DNA of 64,000 nucleotides from Haematobia irritans (taxonomy: Eukaryota > Arthropoda > Insecta > Diptera > Muscidae). Positions 45,261-56,254 of the stretch are shown here, in pieces (position 1 is the first letter of the stretch; each line of letters begins with the position of its first letter). A program made the position numbers and the translations under genes. A model generated the notes under the pieces. It ran no database searches, was not told where the DNA came from, and worked only from the letters and a program-made list of their open reading frames with translations. The stretch spans positions 46,675,096-46,739,095 of the forward strand of contig NC_134400.1 in the NCBI RefSeq assembly GCF_050003625.1, read 5' to 3'.

Positions 45261-47184
45261 TATACCCTCCATCATAGGATGGGGGTATATTAACTTTGTC
45301 ATTTCGTTTGTAACACATCGAAATATTGCTCTAAGACCACATAAAGTATATATATTCTGGGTCGTGGTGACATTCTGAGTCGATCTAAGCATGTCCGTCC
45401 GTCCGTCAGTCTGTTGAAATCACGCTAACTTCCGAACGAAACAAGCTATCGACTTGAAACTTGGCACAAGTAGTTGTTATCGATGTAGGTCGGATGGTAT
45501 GGGCCATATGGGCCATATCGGTCCACTTTTACGTATAGCCCCCATATAAAGGGACCCTCAGATTTGGCTTGTGGAGCCTCTAACAGAAGCATATTTCATC
45601 CGATCCGGCTGAAATTTGGTACATCGTGTTGGTATATGGTCTCTAACAACCATGCAAAAATTGGTCCACATCGGTCCTTAATTATATCTAGCCCCCATTT
45701 AAACCGATCCCCAGGTTTGGCTTCCGGAGCCTCTAAGAGAAGCATATTTCATCCGATCCGGCTGAAATTTGGTACATGGTGTTGGTATATGGTCTCTAAC
45801 AACCATGCAAAAATTGGTCCACATCGGTCCGTAATTATATCTAGCCCCCATTTAAACCGATCCCCAGATTTGGCTTGCGGAGCCTAAAAGAGAAGCAAAT
45901 TTCATCCGATCCGGCTGAAATTTGGTATATGGTCTCTAACAGCTATGCAAAAATTGGTCCACATCGGTCCATAATTATATATAGCCGCCATATAAACCGA
46001 TCCCCAGATTTGGCTTCCGGAACCTCTAAGAGAAGCATATTTCATCCGATCCGGCTGAAATTTGGTACATGATGTTGGTATATGGTCTCTAACAACCATG
46101 CAAAAATTGGTCAACATCGGTTCATAATTATATATAGCCCCCATATAAACCGATCCCCAGATTTGGCTTGCGAAGTCTCCAAGAGAAGCAAATTTCATCC
46201 AAGCCGGTTGTAATTTGGAACATGGTGTTAGTATATGATCTTTAACAACCGTGCCAGAATTGGTCCATATCGGTCCATAATTATATATAGCCCCCATATA
46301 AAACGTTCTCCAGATTTGACCTCCGGAGGAGCGAAATTCATCCGATCCGGTTCAAATTAGGAACGTGGTGTTAGTATATGGTCGCTAACAACCATACCAA
46401 AATTGGTCCAATCACACAAAAATTGGTCCATATCGGTTCATAATCATGGTTGCCACTAGAGCCAAAAATAATCTACCAAAAATTTATTTCTATAGAAAAT
46501 TTTGTCAAAATTTTATTTCTATAGAAAATTTTGTCAAAATTTTATTTCTAGAGAAAATTTTGTTAAAATTTTATTCGGTTCATAATAAAATTTTCATCAT
46601 TTTCAAAATTTTATTTCTATAGAAAATTTTGTCAAAATTTTATTTCTATAGAAAATTTTGTTCAAATTTTATTCGGTTCATAATCATGGTTGCCACTCGA
46701 GCCACAAATAATCTACCAAGATTTTATTTCTATAGAAAATTTTGTCAAAAGTTTATTTCTATAGAAAATTTTGTCAAAATTTTATTTCTGTAGAAATTTT
46801 TGTCAAAATTTTCTTTCTATATAATATTTTGTCAACATTTGTATTTCTATAGAAAATTTTGTGAAAATTTTATTTCTATAGAAAATTTTGTTAAAATTTT
46901 ATTTCTGTAGAAAATTTTGTCAAAATTGTATGTCTACTTTGTCAAACTGAATTATATAAGTATTGGATCGATCTTTTTTGATTTAATATATACCACGTAT
47001 GGACTTACATACACTTTAGAAGATGGTGTAAGGAGGTTTTAAGATACCTTGCCATCGGCAAGCGTTACCGCAACTTAAGTAATTCGATTGTGGATGGCAG
47101 TGTTTAGAAGAAGTTTCTACGCAATCCATGATGGAGGGTACATAAGCTTCGGCCTGGCCGAACTTACGGCCGTATATACTTGTT
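45261..47184 (+). repeat. Helentron/DINE-like dispersed repeat D, complete
   Basis: Same order as repeat B: 5' hairpin after a T run, GTCCGTCCGTCAGTC, about five 153-bp units, the 'tttctatagaaaattttgtc' minisatellite (46470-46930), 'accacgtatggacttacata', then palindromes 'cttcggcctggccgaa' and 'acggccgtatatacttg'. High similarity to B suggests recent spread. Open frames at 45564-45887 and 45902-46297 (minus) are repeat artefacts. Confidence 0.68.
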
Positions 47185-47329
47185 TTAAATTTTATTGTTC
47201 AAAATCAAAAAATGTGGGAAATAACATCAAATTTAGGAAACAGTTTAGATTTGTTTGAATTGACTGCCATTGGCCGTCTTGAAATGATAGACAATCTGCG
47301 ATCCGGAGATTTTGATGACCATTGTTCGG

Positions 47330-47575
47330 TAGAAAAGAAGAATTTTCTATAGAAATAAAGTTTTTACAAAATTTTCTATAGAACTAAAATTCTGTCAAAA
47401 TTTTCTATAGGACTAAAATTATGAAAAAATTTCCTATAGAAATAAAATTTTGACAAAATTTTCTATAGCAATAAAATTGTAAAAAAATTTCTATAGAAAT
47501 ATAATTTTGACAAAATGTTTTATAGAAATAAAAGTTTGACAAAATTTTCTATAGAATTACCAAAGCACAAAAATC
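47330..47575 (-). repeat. Isolated block of the 'ttctatagaaa' minisatellite
   Basis: About eight units of the repeat B/D minisatellite in opposite orientation ('attttctatagaaataaaat'), without the rest of the family. Confidence 0.7.
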
Positions 47576-47647
47576 AGTTTTTTATTTAATGTTGGAGATG
47601 AATAAAAACATGTAATAACTTTTTATTTGTTGAATTATTTCAAGATA

Positions 47648-48200
47648 CGAGGGCGGTTCGGAAACTTCTTAGCCTATCAATGAAAGAGAATAGTTAGTTT
47701 TTCAAAAATATTTTTATTTTTCAATATAATCTCCTGAAACTTCAATACACTTAGTCCAACGCTTTTCTAGCAATTCTATCCCTTGATTAAAATAGTTTTC
47801 CTCAAGGTCTTCAAAATAGTAATTGCATCTTCAGTTGAGATAAAACGCTTGTCAGCAAGGAATTTTTTTTTAGTTTTGGGAACAAGTAAAAGTCACTGGG
47901 AGCTAAATCAGGAGAATAAGGTGGGTGGTCAAGCAACTCGTACTTTAATTGGTTGATTTTAGTCATTGTTAAAACACTCTTGTGCGCTGGTGCGTTGTCT
48001 TGATGAAAAATTGTTTTTTTTTTTGTGTTGTAAGCCAGGACGTTTTTCTCGAATTTGTACATATAATTGATCCAAAAGGTTGCAATAGTACTCTGAATTT
48101 ATTGTTTTACCCTTTTGCAGCTAGTCAATCAATAAAATACCTTTGAAGTCCCAAAAAACCGTTGCCATAACCTTACCAGCCGATTGAATTGTTTTTGCCT
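47648..48200 (-). pseudogene. Truncated DD34D mariner transposase
   Basis: An inverted-repeat-like end CGAGGGCGGTTCGG follows TA at 47646-47647. On the minus strand 47811-48062 encodes 'FHQDNAPAHKS...LLDHPPYSPDLAPSDFYLFPKLKK', the second and third catalytic Asp of a classical mariner; exactly 34 residues separate QD from SD, giving DD34D. The first Asp region and N-terminus are missing, replaced by repeat E from about 48200. A distinct lineage from the DD41D elements in this window. Confidence 0.85.
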
Positions 48201-49017
48201 TCTTGATATGGACCAATTTTTGTGTGATTGAGGATCGATTTATCTGAGGGCTATATATAACTATAGACCGATATGGACCTAGTTAGTCATGATTGTTAAC
48301 GGCCATATACTAGCACAATGTACCAAATTTCAACTCAAATCTGGTGATCGGTTTATATGGGGGCTATATATAATTATGGACCGATGTGGAGCAATTTTTG
48401 CATGGTCATTAGAGACCACATACTAACACCATGTACCAAATTTCAGCCGGATCGGATGAAATTTTCTTCTCTTTGAAGCTCCGCAAGCCAAATTTGGGAA
48501 TCGGTTTATATGGGGGCTATATAATTATGGACCGATGTGGACCAATTTTTGCACGGTTGTTAGAGACCATATACCAAATTTCAGCCGGATCGGATGAAAT
48601 TTGCTTCTCTTTGAAGCTCCGCAAGCCAAATCTGGGGATCGGTTTATATGGGGGCTATATAAAATTATGAACCGATGTGGACCTATTTTTGCATGGTTGT
48701 TAGAGACCATATACCAACACCTTGTACCAAATTTCAGCCGGAACGGATGAAATATGCTTCTCTTAGAGGCTCCGCAAGCCAAATATGGGTATCCGCTTAT
48801 ATGGGGGCTATACGTAAAAGTGGCCCATTTGCCATACCATCCGACCTACGATATGGCCCAATCCGACCTACATCAATAACAACTACTTGTGCCAAGTTTC
48901 AAGTCGATAGCTTGTTTCGTTCGGAAGTTAGCGAGATTTCAACAGACGGACGGACGGACATGCTCAGATCGACTCAGAATTTCACCACGACCCACAATAT
49001 ATATATATATATATATA

Positions 49018-50323
49018 AAGGGTGATTTGTTAAGAGCTTGATAACTTTTTTTTTAAAAAAAACGCATAAAATTTGCAAAATCTCATCGGTTCTTTATTTG
49101 AAACGTTAGATTGGTCCATGACATTTACTTTTTGAAGATAATTTCATTTAAATGTTGACCGCGGCTGCGTCTTAGGTGGTCCATTCGGAAAGTCCAATTT
49201 TGGGCAACTTTTTCGAGCATTTCGGCCGGAATAGCCCGAATTTCTTCGGAAATGTTGTCTTCCAAAGCTGGAATAGTTGCTGGCTTATTTCTGTAGACTT
49301 TAGACTTAACGTAGCCCCACAAAAAATAGTCTAAAGGCGTCAAATCGCATGATCTTGGTGGCCAACTTACCGGTCCATTTCTTGAGATGAATTGTTCTCC
49401 GAAGTTTTCCCTCAAAATGGCCATAGAATCGCGAGCTGTGTGGCATGTAGCGCCATCTTGTTGAAACCACATGTCAACCAAGTTCAGTTCTTCCATTTTT
49501 GGCAACAAAAAGTTTGTTAGCATCGAACGATAGCGATCGCCATTCACCGTAACGTTGCGTCCAACAGAATCTTTGAAAAAATACGGTCCAATGATTCCAC
49601 CAGCGTACAAACCACACCAAACAGTGCATTTTTCGGGATGCATGGGCAGTTCTTGAACGGCTTCTGGTTGCTCTTCACTCCAAATGCGGCAATTTTGCTT
49701 ATTTACGTAGCCATTCAACCAGAAATGAGCCTCATCGCTGAACAAAATTTGTCGATAAAAAAGCGGATTTTCTGCCAACTTTTCTAGGGCCCATTCACTG
49801 AAAATTCGACGTTGTGGCAGATCGTTCGGCTTCAGTTCTTGCACGAGCTGTATTTTATACGGTTTTACACCAAGATCTTTGTGTAAAATCTTCCATGTGG
49901 TCGAATAACACAAACCCAATTGCTGCGAACGGCGACGAATCGACATTTCACGGTCTTCAGCAACACTCTCAGAAACAGACGCAATATTCTCTTCTGTACG
50001 CACTGTACGCATTCGTGTGGTTGGTTTAATGTCCAATAAAGTAAACTGAGTGCGAAACTTGGTCACAATCGCATTAATTGTTTGCTCACTTGGTCGATTA
50101 TGTAGACCATAAATTGGACGTAAAGCGCGAAACACATTTCGAACCGAACACTGATTTTGGTAATAAAATTCAATGATTTGCAAGCGTTGCTCGTTAGTAA
50201 GTCTATTCATGATGAAATGTCAAAGCATACTGAGCATCTTTCTCTTTGACACCATGTCTGAAATCCCACGTGATCTGTCAAATACTAATGCATGAAAATC
50301 CTAACCTCAAAAGAATCACCCTT
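49018..50323 (-). mobile_element. Intact rosa-type (DD41D) Tc1/mariner element
   Basis: Ends AAGGGTGATTTG (49018) and GAATCACCCTT (50323), TA on both sides (49016-49017 and 50324-50325). 1,306 bp with one uninterrupted transposase. The insertion site lies in the TA-rich stretch of DINE-like repeat E. Copies at 14406, 22550 and 24537 are defective relatives. Confidence 0.93.
49125..50210 (-). CDS. DD41D mariner transposase, full length (361 aa)
   Basis: It cuts and pastes its own element at TA sites. Residues about 5-60 form a first helix-turn-helix ('LTNEQRLQIIEFYYQNQ...RNVFRAL') and 70-125 a second ('RRRSQQLGLCYSTTWKILH'). The catalytic domain has Asp159 in 'LFSDEAHFWL', Asp252 in 'FQQDGATCHTA' and Asp294 in 'LTPLDYFLWGY'. 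Exactly 41 residues lie between the last two, which is the DD41D spacing of the rosa group first described in tephritid flies. The start ATG lies about 110 bp inside the right inverted repeat, and length fits the superfamily (about 340-360). No stop, frameshift or missing key residue is seen, so activity is possible. It is oriented against the host gene. Confidence 0.93.
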   Translation of the reverse strand: MNRLTNEQRLQIIEFYYQNQCSVRNVFRALRPIYGLHNRPSEQTINAIVTKFRTQFTLLDIKPTTRMRTVRTEENIASVSESVAEDREMSIRRRSQQLGLCYSTTWKILHKDLGVKPYKIQLVQELKPNDLPQRRIFSEWALEKLAENPLFYRQILFSDEAHFWLNGYVNKQNCRIWSEEQPEAVQELPMHPEKCTVWCGLYAGGIIGPYFFKDSVGRNVTVNGDRYRSMLTNFLLPKMEELNLVDMWFQQDGATCHTARDSMAILRENFGEQFISRNGPVSWPPRSCDLTPLDYFLWGYVKSKVYRNKPATIPALEDNISEEIRAIPAEMLEKVAQNWTFRMDHLRRSRGQHLNEIIFKK

Positions 50324-50397
50324 TACTTTATGGGGTCTTAGATCAATATTTCGATGTGTTACAAACGGAATGATAAAGTTAATATACCCCCATCCTA

Positions 50398-50885
50398 CAC
50401 CCAAAAAAAAGTGAAAATTTTAACTAAAATAGTTTGCTAATTGCAACATGTTACAAATAAGTTAATACTTTTTGTTAAATTGAAGAAATTTTTTTAAAAA
50501 TAATTTTTTTCTGTTGTTTAAGAAAATTTCATATGTTGGAAGAAAAAATTGGATTTAAAAATTGGTAAAATGTCTTTAGCGCTGTACGAAGTTGGAGACA
50601 GGTACAATTTTAGTAAAATTTACTCATTTGAGAGACTTATGAACTCAATTTAAGCAAACTTCTGCCATTTTAGGAAAATATGAACTATTTTATTTTGTAG
50701 TAAAATTGTGCACTATATTTGTATACAACTTTTTTTCTTATTTGTAGTTCACGTCATTAAAGTTAGTAAAAAATTATTCAAATAAGGAACATTTACTCAT
50801 ATTGTGCAAAATTTAACTAAATTCAACTAATCTTCATGAACTAAAATAAAGTTCCGTTGGCATTAGAGCCTCTTTTTTCTGGGTG
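50398..50885. mobile_element. CACCCA-ended MITE, copy 2, with TA duplication
   Basis: Starts CACCCAAAAAAAAGTG, ends TTTTTTCTGGGTG, with TA at 50396-50397 and 50886-50887. The host reads 'cccccatcc-TA-tggtggagggtata' once it is removed, exactly the terminal hairpin of the DINE-like repeat. TA duplication suggests mobilisation by a Tc1/mariner-type transposase. Confidence 0.9.
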
Positions 50886-50901
50886 TATGGTGGAGGGTAT
50901 A

Positions 50902-51336
50902 ACAACTATTCGATAATGGAGTTACCAGACTATGACAAGTAAAGATTTTTTTTTTTAGTTTACCAAAATGGTAAAATTTTCTTCAAATTTTGGTAGATTA
51001 TTTTTGGCACGAGTGGCAACCGTGGATGCAAATTTCCAGTAGCACGATAACGAGCAATGCTGCCTTTGCTCTTTCAACAAACAGTGACAACTTTCACTTT
51101 CTCAGGAGGCTGTTTGAGCAGACTGCAGTGTCTTCTAAAAAATATATCTTTAGGCGTAGGAAAGCACGATGAAACAACACACATTGTAGAGTATTCATAA
51201 ATTTCATGCTTAAAGTTAGGGTCATCTAATATAAAGACTAATCTATAAAATCCTATGTCTCCAAGTATTTTCACAAAATTTTCTTTCCTTTGCCTTTTCC
51301 TCCAACTCCCACCCACCCCAAAAATGGATGAAATAG
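50902..51336. other. Last 430 bp of the intron
   Basis: 50960-51030 carries a scrap of the DINE-like family ('ttttggtagattatttttgg', 'cgagtggcaaccgtgg'). 51040-51260 is single-copy. 51280-51320 is the pyrimidine-rich tract and 51335-51336 the acceptor AG. An ATG at 51255 opens the exon 2 frame into the intron but is not the gene's start. Confidence 0.6.
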
Positions 51337-53834
51337 TTGCTAACTGTAAATTCCGCTGGAAGACTATAAACAAAGCTTTTACACGGGCCTATCGAAGATA
51401 CGGCAGTAACTGCCAATACTATTTGCAAGATCATTTAGATTTTTTAATACCTCATCTTGGAGTGGCGGATAAGATAGATGATAGTTTTGTTCAGCCTGAT
51501 GAAAATAATGAATCGCAATTGGATGAGAAGGAAGATGATGCAATACTTCCGGATGAACAACAGTGGAATGACAAAGAGAGTACAACGAGTGCTGAAGAAT
51601 CCTACGGGCATAATAAAGGACTTCTAACACCAATACGTCGAAATAGTGACCCTTCACGTAGACTAGATAAAGATCTGACTAAAACACAAGCTTCTCAAGC
51701 CATAGAGAAGTCACCATTACCTGCCTTACCAGAAATACAGCCTCATTTAAGGGCTAACGATGTTACAACACCAACGGAAGCCATGGATGGACGTCCATCG
51801 CGCACTCGTAAACCTCCCAAGCGTATCTATGAACTGGATGATGATTTATCGGAGCCTCAAAGAGAAAAGAAACAGAAACGCTTCTTGACTCGTCGTAAGT
51901 CTGTTGGAGGTTTAGTTTTACGGGAATACATTCAGAAAAATCGTATTGATCTTGAGGATGAACCGCAGAAGAATATGGCTAGCAAAGAGGATTTTTCTTT
52001 TCAAATGCCACAACCAATGCAAACATCACTTGAAGCTCCTGAAATAAAAACCGCCCCAAATGATGTAAAAGATCTAGAACCAATAGTGCCGGAACCTAGA
52101 CTTCCTACCATTGTTGTTCGTAGTTTTGCCAAGGCTCCCACCAGGATGGACATGGCCACTAATACCGACTCTTCTGTGAATGAAACGGCGGAAATAGGCA
52201 TTCAATGCACTACCGATGAAGCCGCGGTCGAACAAATGGATGATAATTTTTTGGAATCTCTGAAACCCCAGTTTAAGAATATGAACATTCGGCAAAAGAT
52301 CAATTTCAAACAACGAGTTTATCTAGCCTTAATGGATGTGCTAGATGATTCCAAGAATTTTCCCAATGAGGAAAATCATGTGGTTGAAGTACCAGCACCC
52401 CTGGCTCAACACTTTGAGTCGACAACAAGTGGAGAGATACGTTTGATGAGACAATTGGTGTCTTTGGTCCAAGCGGCTAAAACATCAGCAGAGATTGTAA
52501 ATGCCACCAACAAGGTGGACGTTGTACGTAATCTAGATTCATCAACTCCACAACAAAATGGAACAAGTCTTCTATCGCCTATTCTCATAGATGGCGATGA
52601 TTCGAATTCCTCAAGCTCTGGGGGACTTTCGAATTCCATAAATCGTGTGACAACTTCAAAATCAACCGATTCCTTGGGCATACCACGTCACATTCTTCAA
52701 AAGGCAGTTCAAGTTGCTGGTGGTGGTGGAACCCTAATGGCTCATACTGCAGATAAAAAACGAGTTTTCCGCATTTATCCAAAAAACCCAACGGGTCCAT
52801 CAATTGTCACAAATGGACACGAGAAGACCCCGCTACAGAATTCAACGGCTGGAACATTCTTTGTAACGCCATCGAAACCTCCTGCAGTGGTGACTACTCC
52901 AATAATAAGAAACCCCATATCCGAAGTATCAATCCGAAAGCCATCACCTCCAGCACCATCACCAACGCCTATTGTACCCATTATAAGGGGTACAGCAATA
53001 CAATATCCCAAAATTATTAAGACTACAAATACCAATAGCAATAGTAATAGCACTACCCCGACATCATCGTCTACGTCATTGTCATCAACTTCAATGTTGC
53101 CACCTACTACTTTCAGTAAATTACCAAATGGAACATCATCAAATACAGCGTCTCCAAAGATCAATATCCATACTCATGTACCTAGTGCGAATATATTCCG
53201 TAGACGTTATTCGATTTGTGGTCCAGCTCTAAGTAGTAGTGGTGGAGGAGCAAGTTCTTTTGTGACACCAAATAGATCTACATATACAAATTCCAAGCCG
53301 TTTACACCACCGCCACCTGTAGGCCAAAAAATTCAATTGCAGAAAATGTCACAACAACCGACTGTCCAACAAAAGATGTTCATACAGAATCAGGCCAAAT
53401 TGAGGCAACAACATGCTCGTCTTCAGCAATTGGCCGCACAAACATCACAGCAAATTCAGAATCCACGTAATTTCAATGAAAGCAGATCTAACTCCAATAG
53501 TCCACCTCCGCCAGTCCAACAGATTCACATATCCAAACCAATAAGCCTTAATACAGCCGCAGCAGCTGATGGAACTAGAACAGGTGATGCTAATGCCGAT
53601 GGAATTATTAACACTTCTAAACTATTTGTAGCTCTCGATTCTCCACGAGCATCACCAGTGCCTTCATCATCAAGCCTCAACAACGAAACTCTTGATGGCA
53701 TACAACAGGGAGCACTAGATCCGTTAGCTTCCCTTGATGTTCCAGTTTTGGAAACAGCTGGTACGATAGCAGCTGACAGTTTTGATTCGGAATTCTCTAA
53801 ACCAACTGTCATTAAAACGGAGCCCGATGAATGA
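51337..53834 (+). CDS. MADF-BESS protein, exon 2 (rest of MADF, BESS, C-terminus)
   Basis: Codes residues 59-890 and the stop. Residues 59-100 complete the MADF domain ('ANCKFRWKTINKAFTRAYRR', Trp66), giving a domain of about residues 19-100. An acidic linker follows, then basic clusters: residues 211-221 (RPSRTRKPPKR, AT-hook/NLS-like) and 234-246 (REKKQKRFLTRRK). Residues about 360-397 ('DDNFLESLKPQFKNMN...') are a BESS protein-interaction motif. The tail is Ser/Thr/Pro-rich with an Asn/Ser/Thr tract (about 622-645) and a Gln-rich, possibly coiled segment (about 722-766). It ends VIKTEPDE, containing the SUMO-acceptor consensus I-K-T-E. MADF-BESS proteins are nuclear transcription regulators. 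890 residues is long for the family. Translation from Met in 'MDEIV' (51324) would need unspliced RNA and would lack half the MADF domain. Confidence 0.9.
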
Positions 53835-53947
53835 ATTAAAAAAAAAAATACTAAAGTTTTGTTTTTCTCTTTTTTCTCTAATTTTAATGTAAAAATTTAT
53901 TTAATTTCTTTTATGAAAGAAATCATTTATACAGTTTTTTGTATGTT

Positions 53948-53953
53948 AATAAA
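53948..53953 (+). terminator. Poly(A) signal of the MADF-BESS gene
   Basis: AATAAA 114 bp after the stop codon (TGA at 53832-53834). The 3' UTR is short and T-rich. A GT-rich element around 53980 ('atctgtatgtattt') could serve as the downstream element. Confidence 0.7.
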
Positions 53954-53959
53954 ATGCAT

Positions 53960-54965
53960 TGACCCGTATTATTTTTCATAATCTGTATGTATTTAATTAA
54001 TATGGTATAGTAAAAAAAGGTAATTATATAAAATATACGGCCTTACGCAGACCATCTGATTTTTTAAGCGAACATTGATCTTCTGAGCCTCTTCTAGAAA
54101 ATCGTAAATGTCGTAAATTTCGATTTATACTTATTGCCGACAATTCTTATCGTCTCACCACATTACAAGACAATTCGTACAGATAAACTGATAGTATGAA
54201 CGTTGCAAAACACGTGTTTGTCATTGGCTGGGTAAATTTAAACTTTAGGATACGACTTCGACTTATTCGAAAATACTCTTCATGGAACAGTTTAAAATTG
54301 TAGTTCCAATAAGATTTAAATATGCGGAAAGGTAACCCCGATGTTCTAACTCTATGAAATGGATTACACTATTAGCTATTCTCCGCTTTCGCTGTTGAGG
54401 CATGTCTAGTATGCTTACAGGTTGCTTCTTGTAAATCAGGACATCTCACGAAGATCGATCCTAGTTTAGGTTAGCGGCGAAAACAATCCAAGGGATTGGC
54501 AACAAATAGCTTCACAGAGGGAGGTTCCTGATCTCTATGCCGTCGGTACTTTGGACATATTCCATCATAATTCTGACGGAAATGTTCTGATACATTTGGA
54601 CGATATTCCTATGCCTGTCGTTTTTATTTAGGCTTCATGCTGATACATAGCCCAAGTGAGCCTGGACTTAATATTCTAATGTTATGTTCCCACTGACTCG
54701 TTTTTCTCATTGGTTTTTCCAAAACATTTCACCGTTCACACCGAGTTGAGATGTTTTAGTTTGACGGTTGCCATGGAAACTCGAAATTCCCATTTACTCT
54801 AAATTCAAATATATGCACCGTTAGTTCAAATAATTACCGTGATCGCAAAGGGAAACTTGTGTTTTGAACTTGATTTTTTGTATGGGGAAAACGACTCGGT
54901 TTGAAATGCTTATAAAGGGAAAACATTTCAAACCCCAAAACATGCTTGGTGAGAACGCCGTATAG
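53960..54965. other. 3' flank with weak repeat signals
   Basis: 54225-54290 resembles 28140-28210 ('tttgtcattggctgg', 'ctttaggatacgact'), an unassigned interspersed repeat. 54685-54965 starts 'gttcccactgactcg' and ends 'cttggtgagaac', imperfect inverted edges that could be a decayed TIR element. No gene is supported. Confidence 0.4.
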
Positions 54966-55110
54966 TGAGTTTTTTTTAGGTTTTCACTCTCCCTTACTGA
55001 GTTCTAAAAATGTTACACAAGAAATAAAAGTTTATCGAAAAACGTGTTTAAATGACAAGGATTTGTATAAAGAATCTGTGTAAGTAGAAAATGTTAAATA
55101 TAAAAATCCA

Positions 55111-55260
55111 TAAATATTGTCACCATGATGATAAACTATGGTACGTCCCACAGACGTATGTTTATCTTAACCGTAGCTTTCAGTATAAATATTGTCACCA
55201 TGATGATAAACTATGGTACGTCCCACAGACGTATGTTTATCTTAACCGTAGCTTTCAGTA
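55111..55260. repeat. 75-bp perfect tandem duplication
   Basis: Units 55111-55185 and 55186-55260 ('taaatattgtcaccatgatg' ... 'gtagctttcagta') are identical. As 75 is divisible by 3, the open frame across it shows a repeated peptide; no function is implied. Confidence 0.9.
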
Positions 55261-55318
55261 GGTTAATCCAAAGTATTAAAATCCCTGTAAAACCAGGAGA
55301 CATTCGATATTAAGTATA

Positions 55319-55830
55319 TTGTCGTATCGAAAAAATGGCGATACGATTAAATGTTTGGATCACGGCATTCCATCGAAATTTGATGCAATTTCTCGGCTTT
55401 ACAAAAAACACCTCAATGAAATAACGCCCAAAGAGAAAATGAAAGAATGCCCAAAAAAATGGGATGTTTTTCATAATGAAATAAATTCCCATTTCAAATA
55501 AAAAATAAATCCCCAAAATATGAAATACCGCCCCAATTGTATATTAACATCTCAATATTTTGAAAAGAAGGCAAAACATTTAATAGACAAATTTTGCATA
55601 TTGGATCGTTTGGACACAGTTGGTCTGGAGAACATTTCAGAAATCGTACTTGCGTATACAATCCTTCACAATTTCATCATGGAAACCCATTGGAATAAAT
55701 ACCACTGGTTTTAATTTACTAAACAATTGTGATTCCGATAGCTCGCCCACACTTGAAATGTCACCAGCCACAGATGAAGATGTGATTTCATTTGACATTA
55801 TTTTCATTTTAAAACAAATGTGTGATTAGT
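55319..55830 (+). pseudogene. Possible PIF/Harbinger transposase remnant
   Basis: 55520-55714 contains 'KFCILDRLDTVGLENISEIVLAYTILHNFI', close to the C-terminal pattern RFRIL...(I/V)LACCVLHNFI of DDE_4/Harbinger nucleases. The preceding frame (55319-55501) is Lys-rich and unrecognised. Several stops intervene. Assignment rests on this one motif. Confidence 0.45.
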
Positions 55831-55969
55831 TATATGACAGTGTGATTAGTTATATAATTAATAAAAACAAATCAGTTCATTCATTTGGTTGCACTATAAT
55901 AAGGCACTAACAAAATTATTTGAGTCGTGGACAACTACTCTCCAAGACGTCTTTCTGTTGGCTCATGGT

Positions 55970-56250
55970 ATTTATTCTCTGTTGTTCCATGAATAGCTTT
56001 CTTTCTTCCAAAGCCATAAGATCCATTTGAACTTCTTTTTATAGAGACTTATAATGCCAAATTTTAAGTCTGTATGTTTTATGATTATGAAAATAGGAAC
56101 ACGGGGGATCGAGTAGTTTCAGCAGTTAAAACTAGAAGCTCCCATTTGTAATAGGTACTTTTAGTTAATGTGGTATCACAATGGAATAGTCTAAGTGAGC
56201 CTGACAATACATGGGGCTGCCACTTTAAACTAACCTATGGTGGATAGTTT
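55970..56250 (+). repeat. 3' tail of the RNase H-type non-LTR element
   Basis: 56105-56245 reads 'gtagtttcagcagttaaaac', 'gtaataggtacttttagtta', 'atgtggtatcacaatgg' and 'ggctgccactttaaac', the plus-oriented 3' end of the family seen at 28600 and 33086. Upstream 55970-56100 shows nothing definite. Confidence 0.7.
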
Positions 56251-56254
56251 CGTA

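Larger units (their letters stand above)
48205..50900 (-). repeat. DINE-like dispersed repeat E, split by two later insertions
   Basis: Reverse-oriented member of the B/C/D family: 153-bp units from 48205 to about 48820, the GGACGGACGGACATG site at 48950, then the 5' part. It is interrupted by the intact mariner (49018-50323) inside the 'tatata' site and by the CACCCA MITE (50398-50885). Its terminal hairpin resumes as 'tggtggagggtata' at 50888-50901. Removing both insertions restores a continuous family sequence. Confidence 0.85.
11130..51336 (+). other. 40.2-kb intron splitting the MADF domain
   Basis: The donor GTAAGT is at 11130 and the acceptor TGAAATAG at 51329-51336. A pyrimidine-rich tract covers about 51280-51320, and no AG occurs between 51264 and the acceptor. 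Joining gives ...ECSDT-V-ANCKFRWKT..., which restores the two Trp residues and the Cys/Lys-rich middle of a MADF domain. Phase is 1 on both sides. The intron is filled with repeats and transposons described separately. No other host exon was recognised inside, although an unseen small exon or alternative first exon cannot be excluded. Confidence 0.85.

Noticed and set aside
51255..53834. Single-exon 859-residue gene starting at the ATG at 51255
   Set aside because: The first 27 codons are intron text with a pyrimidine tract and no MADF similarity. Splicing at 51336 to exon 1 at 11129 restores the complete domain in phase.
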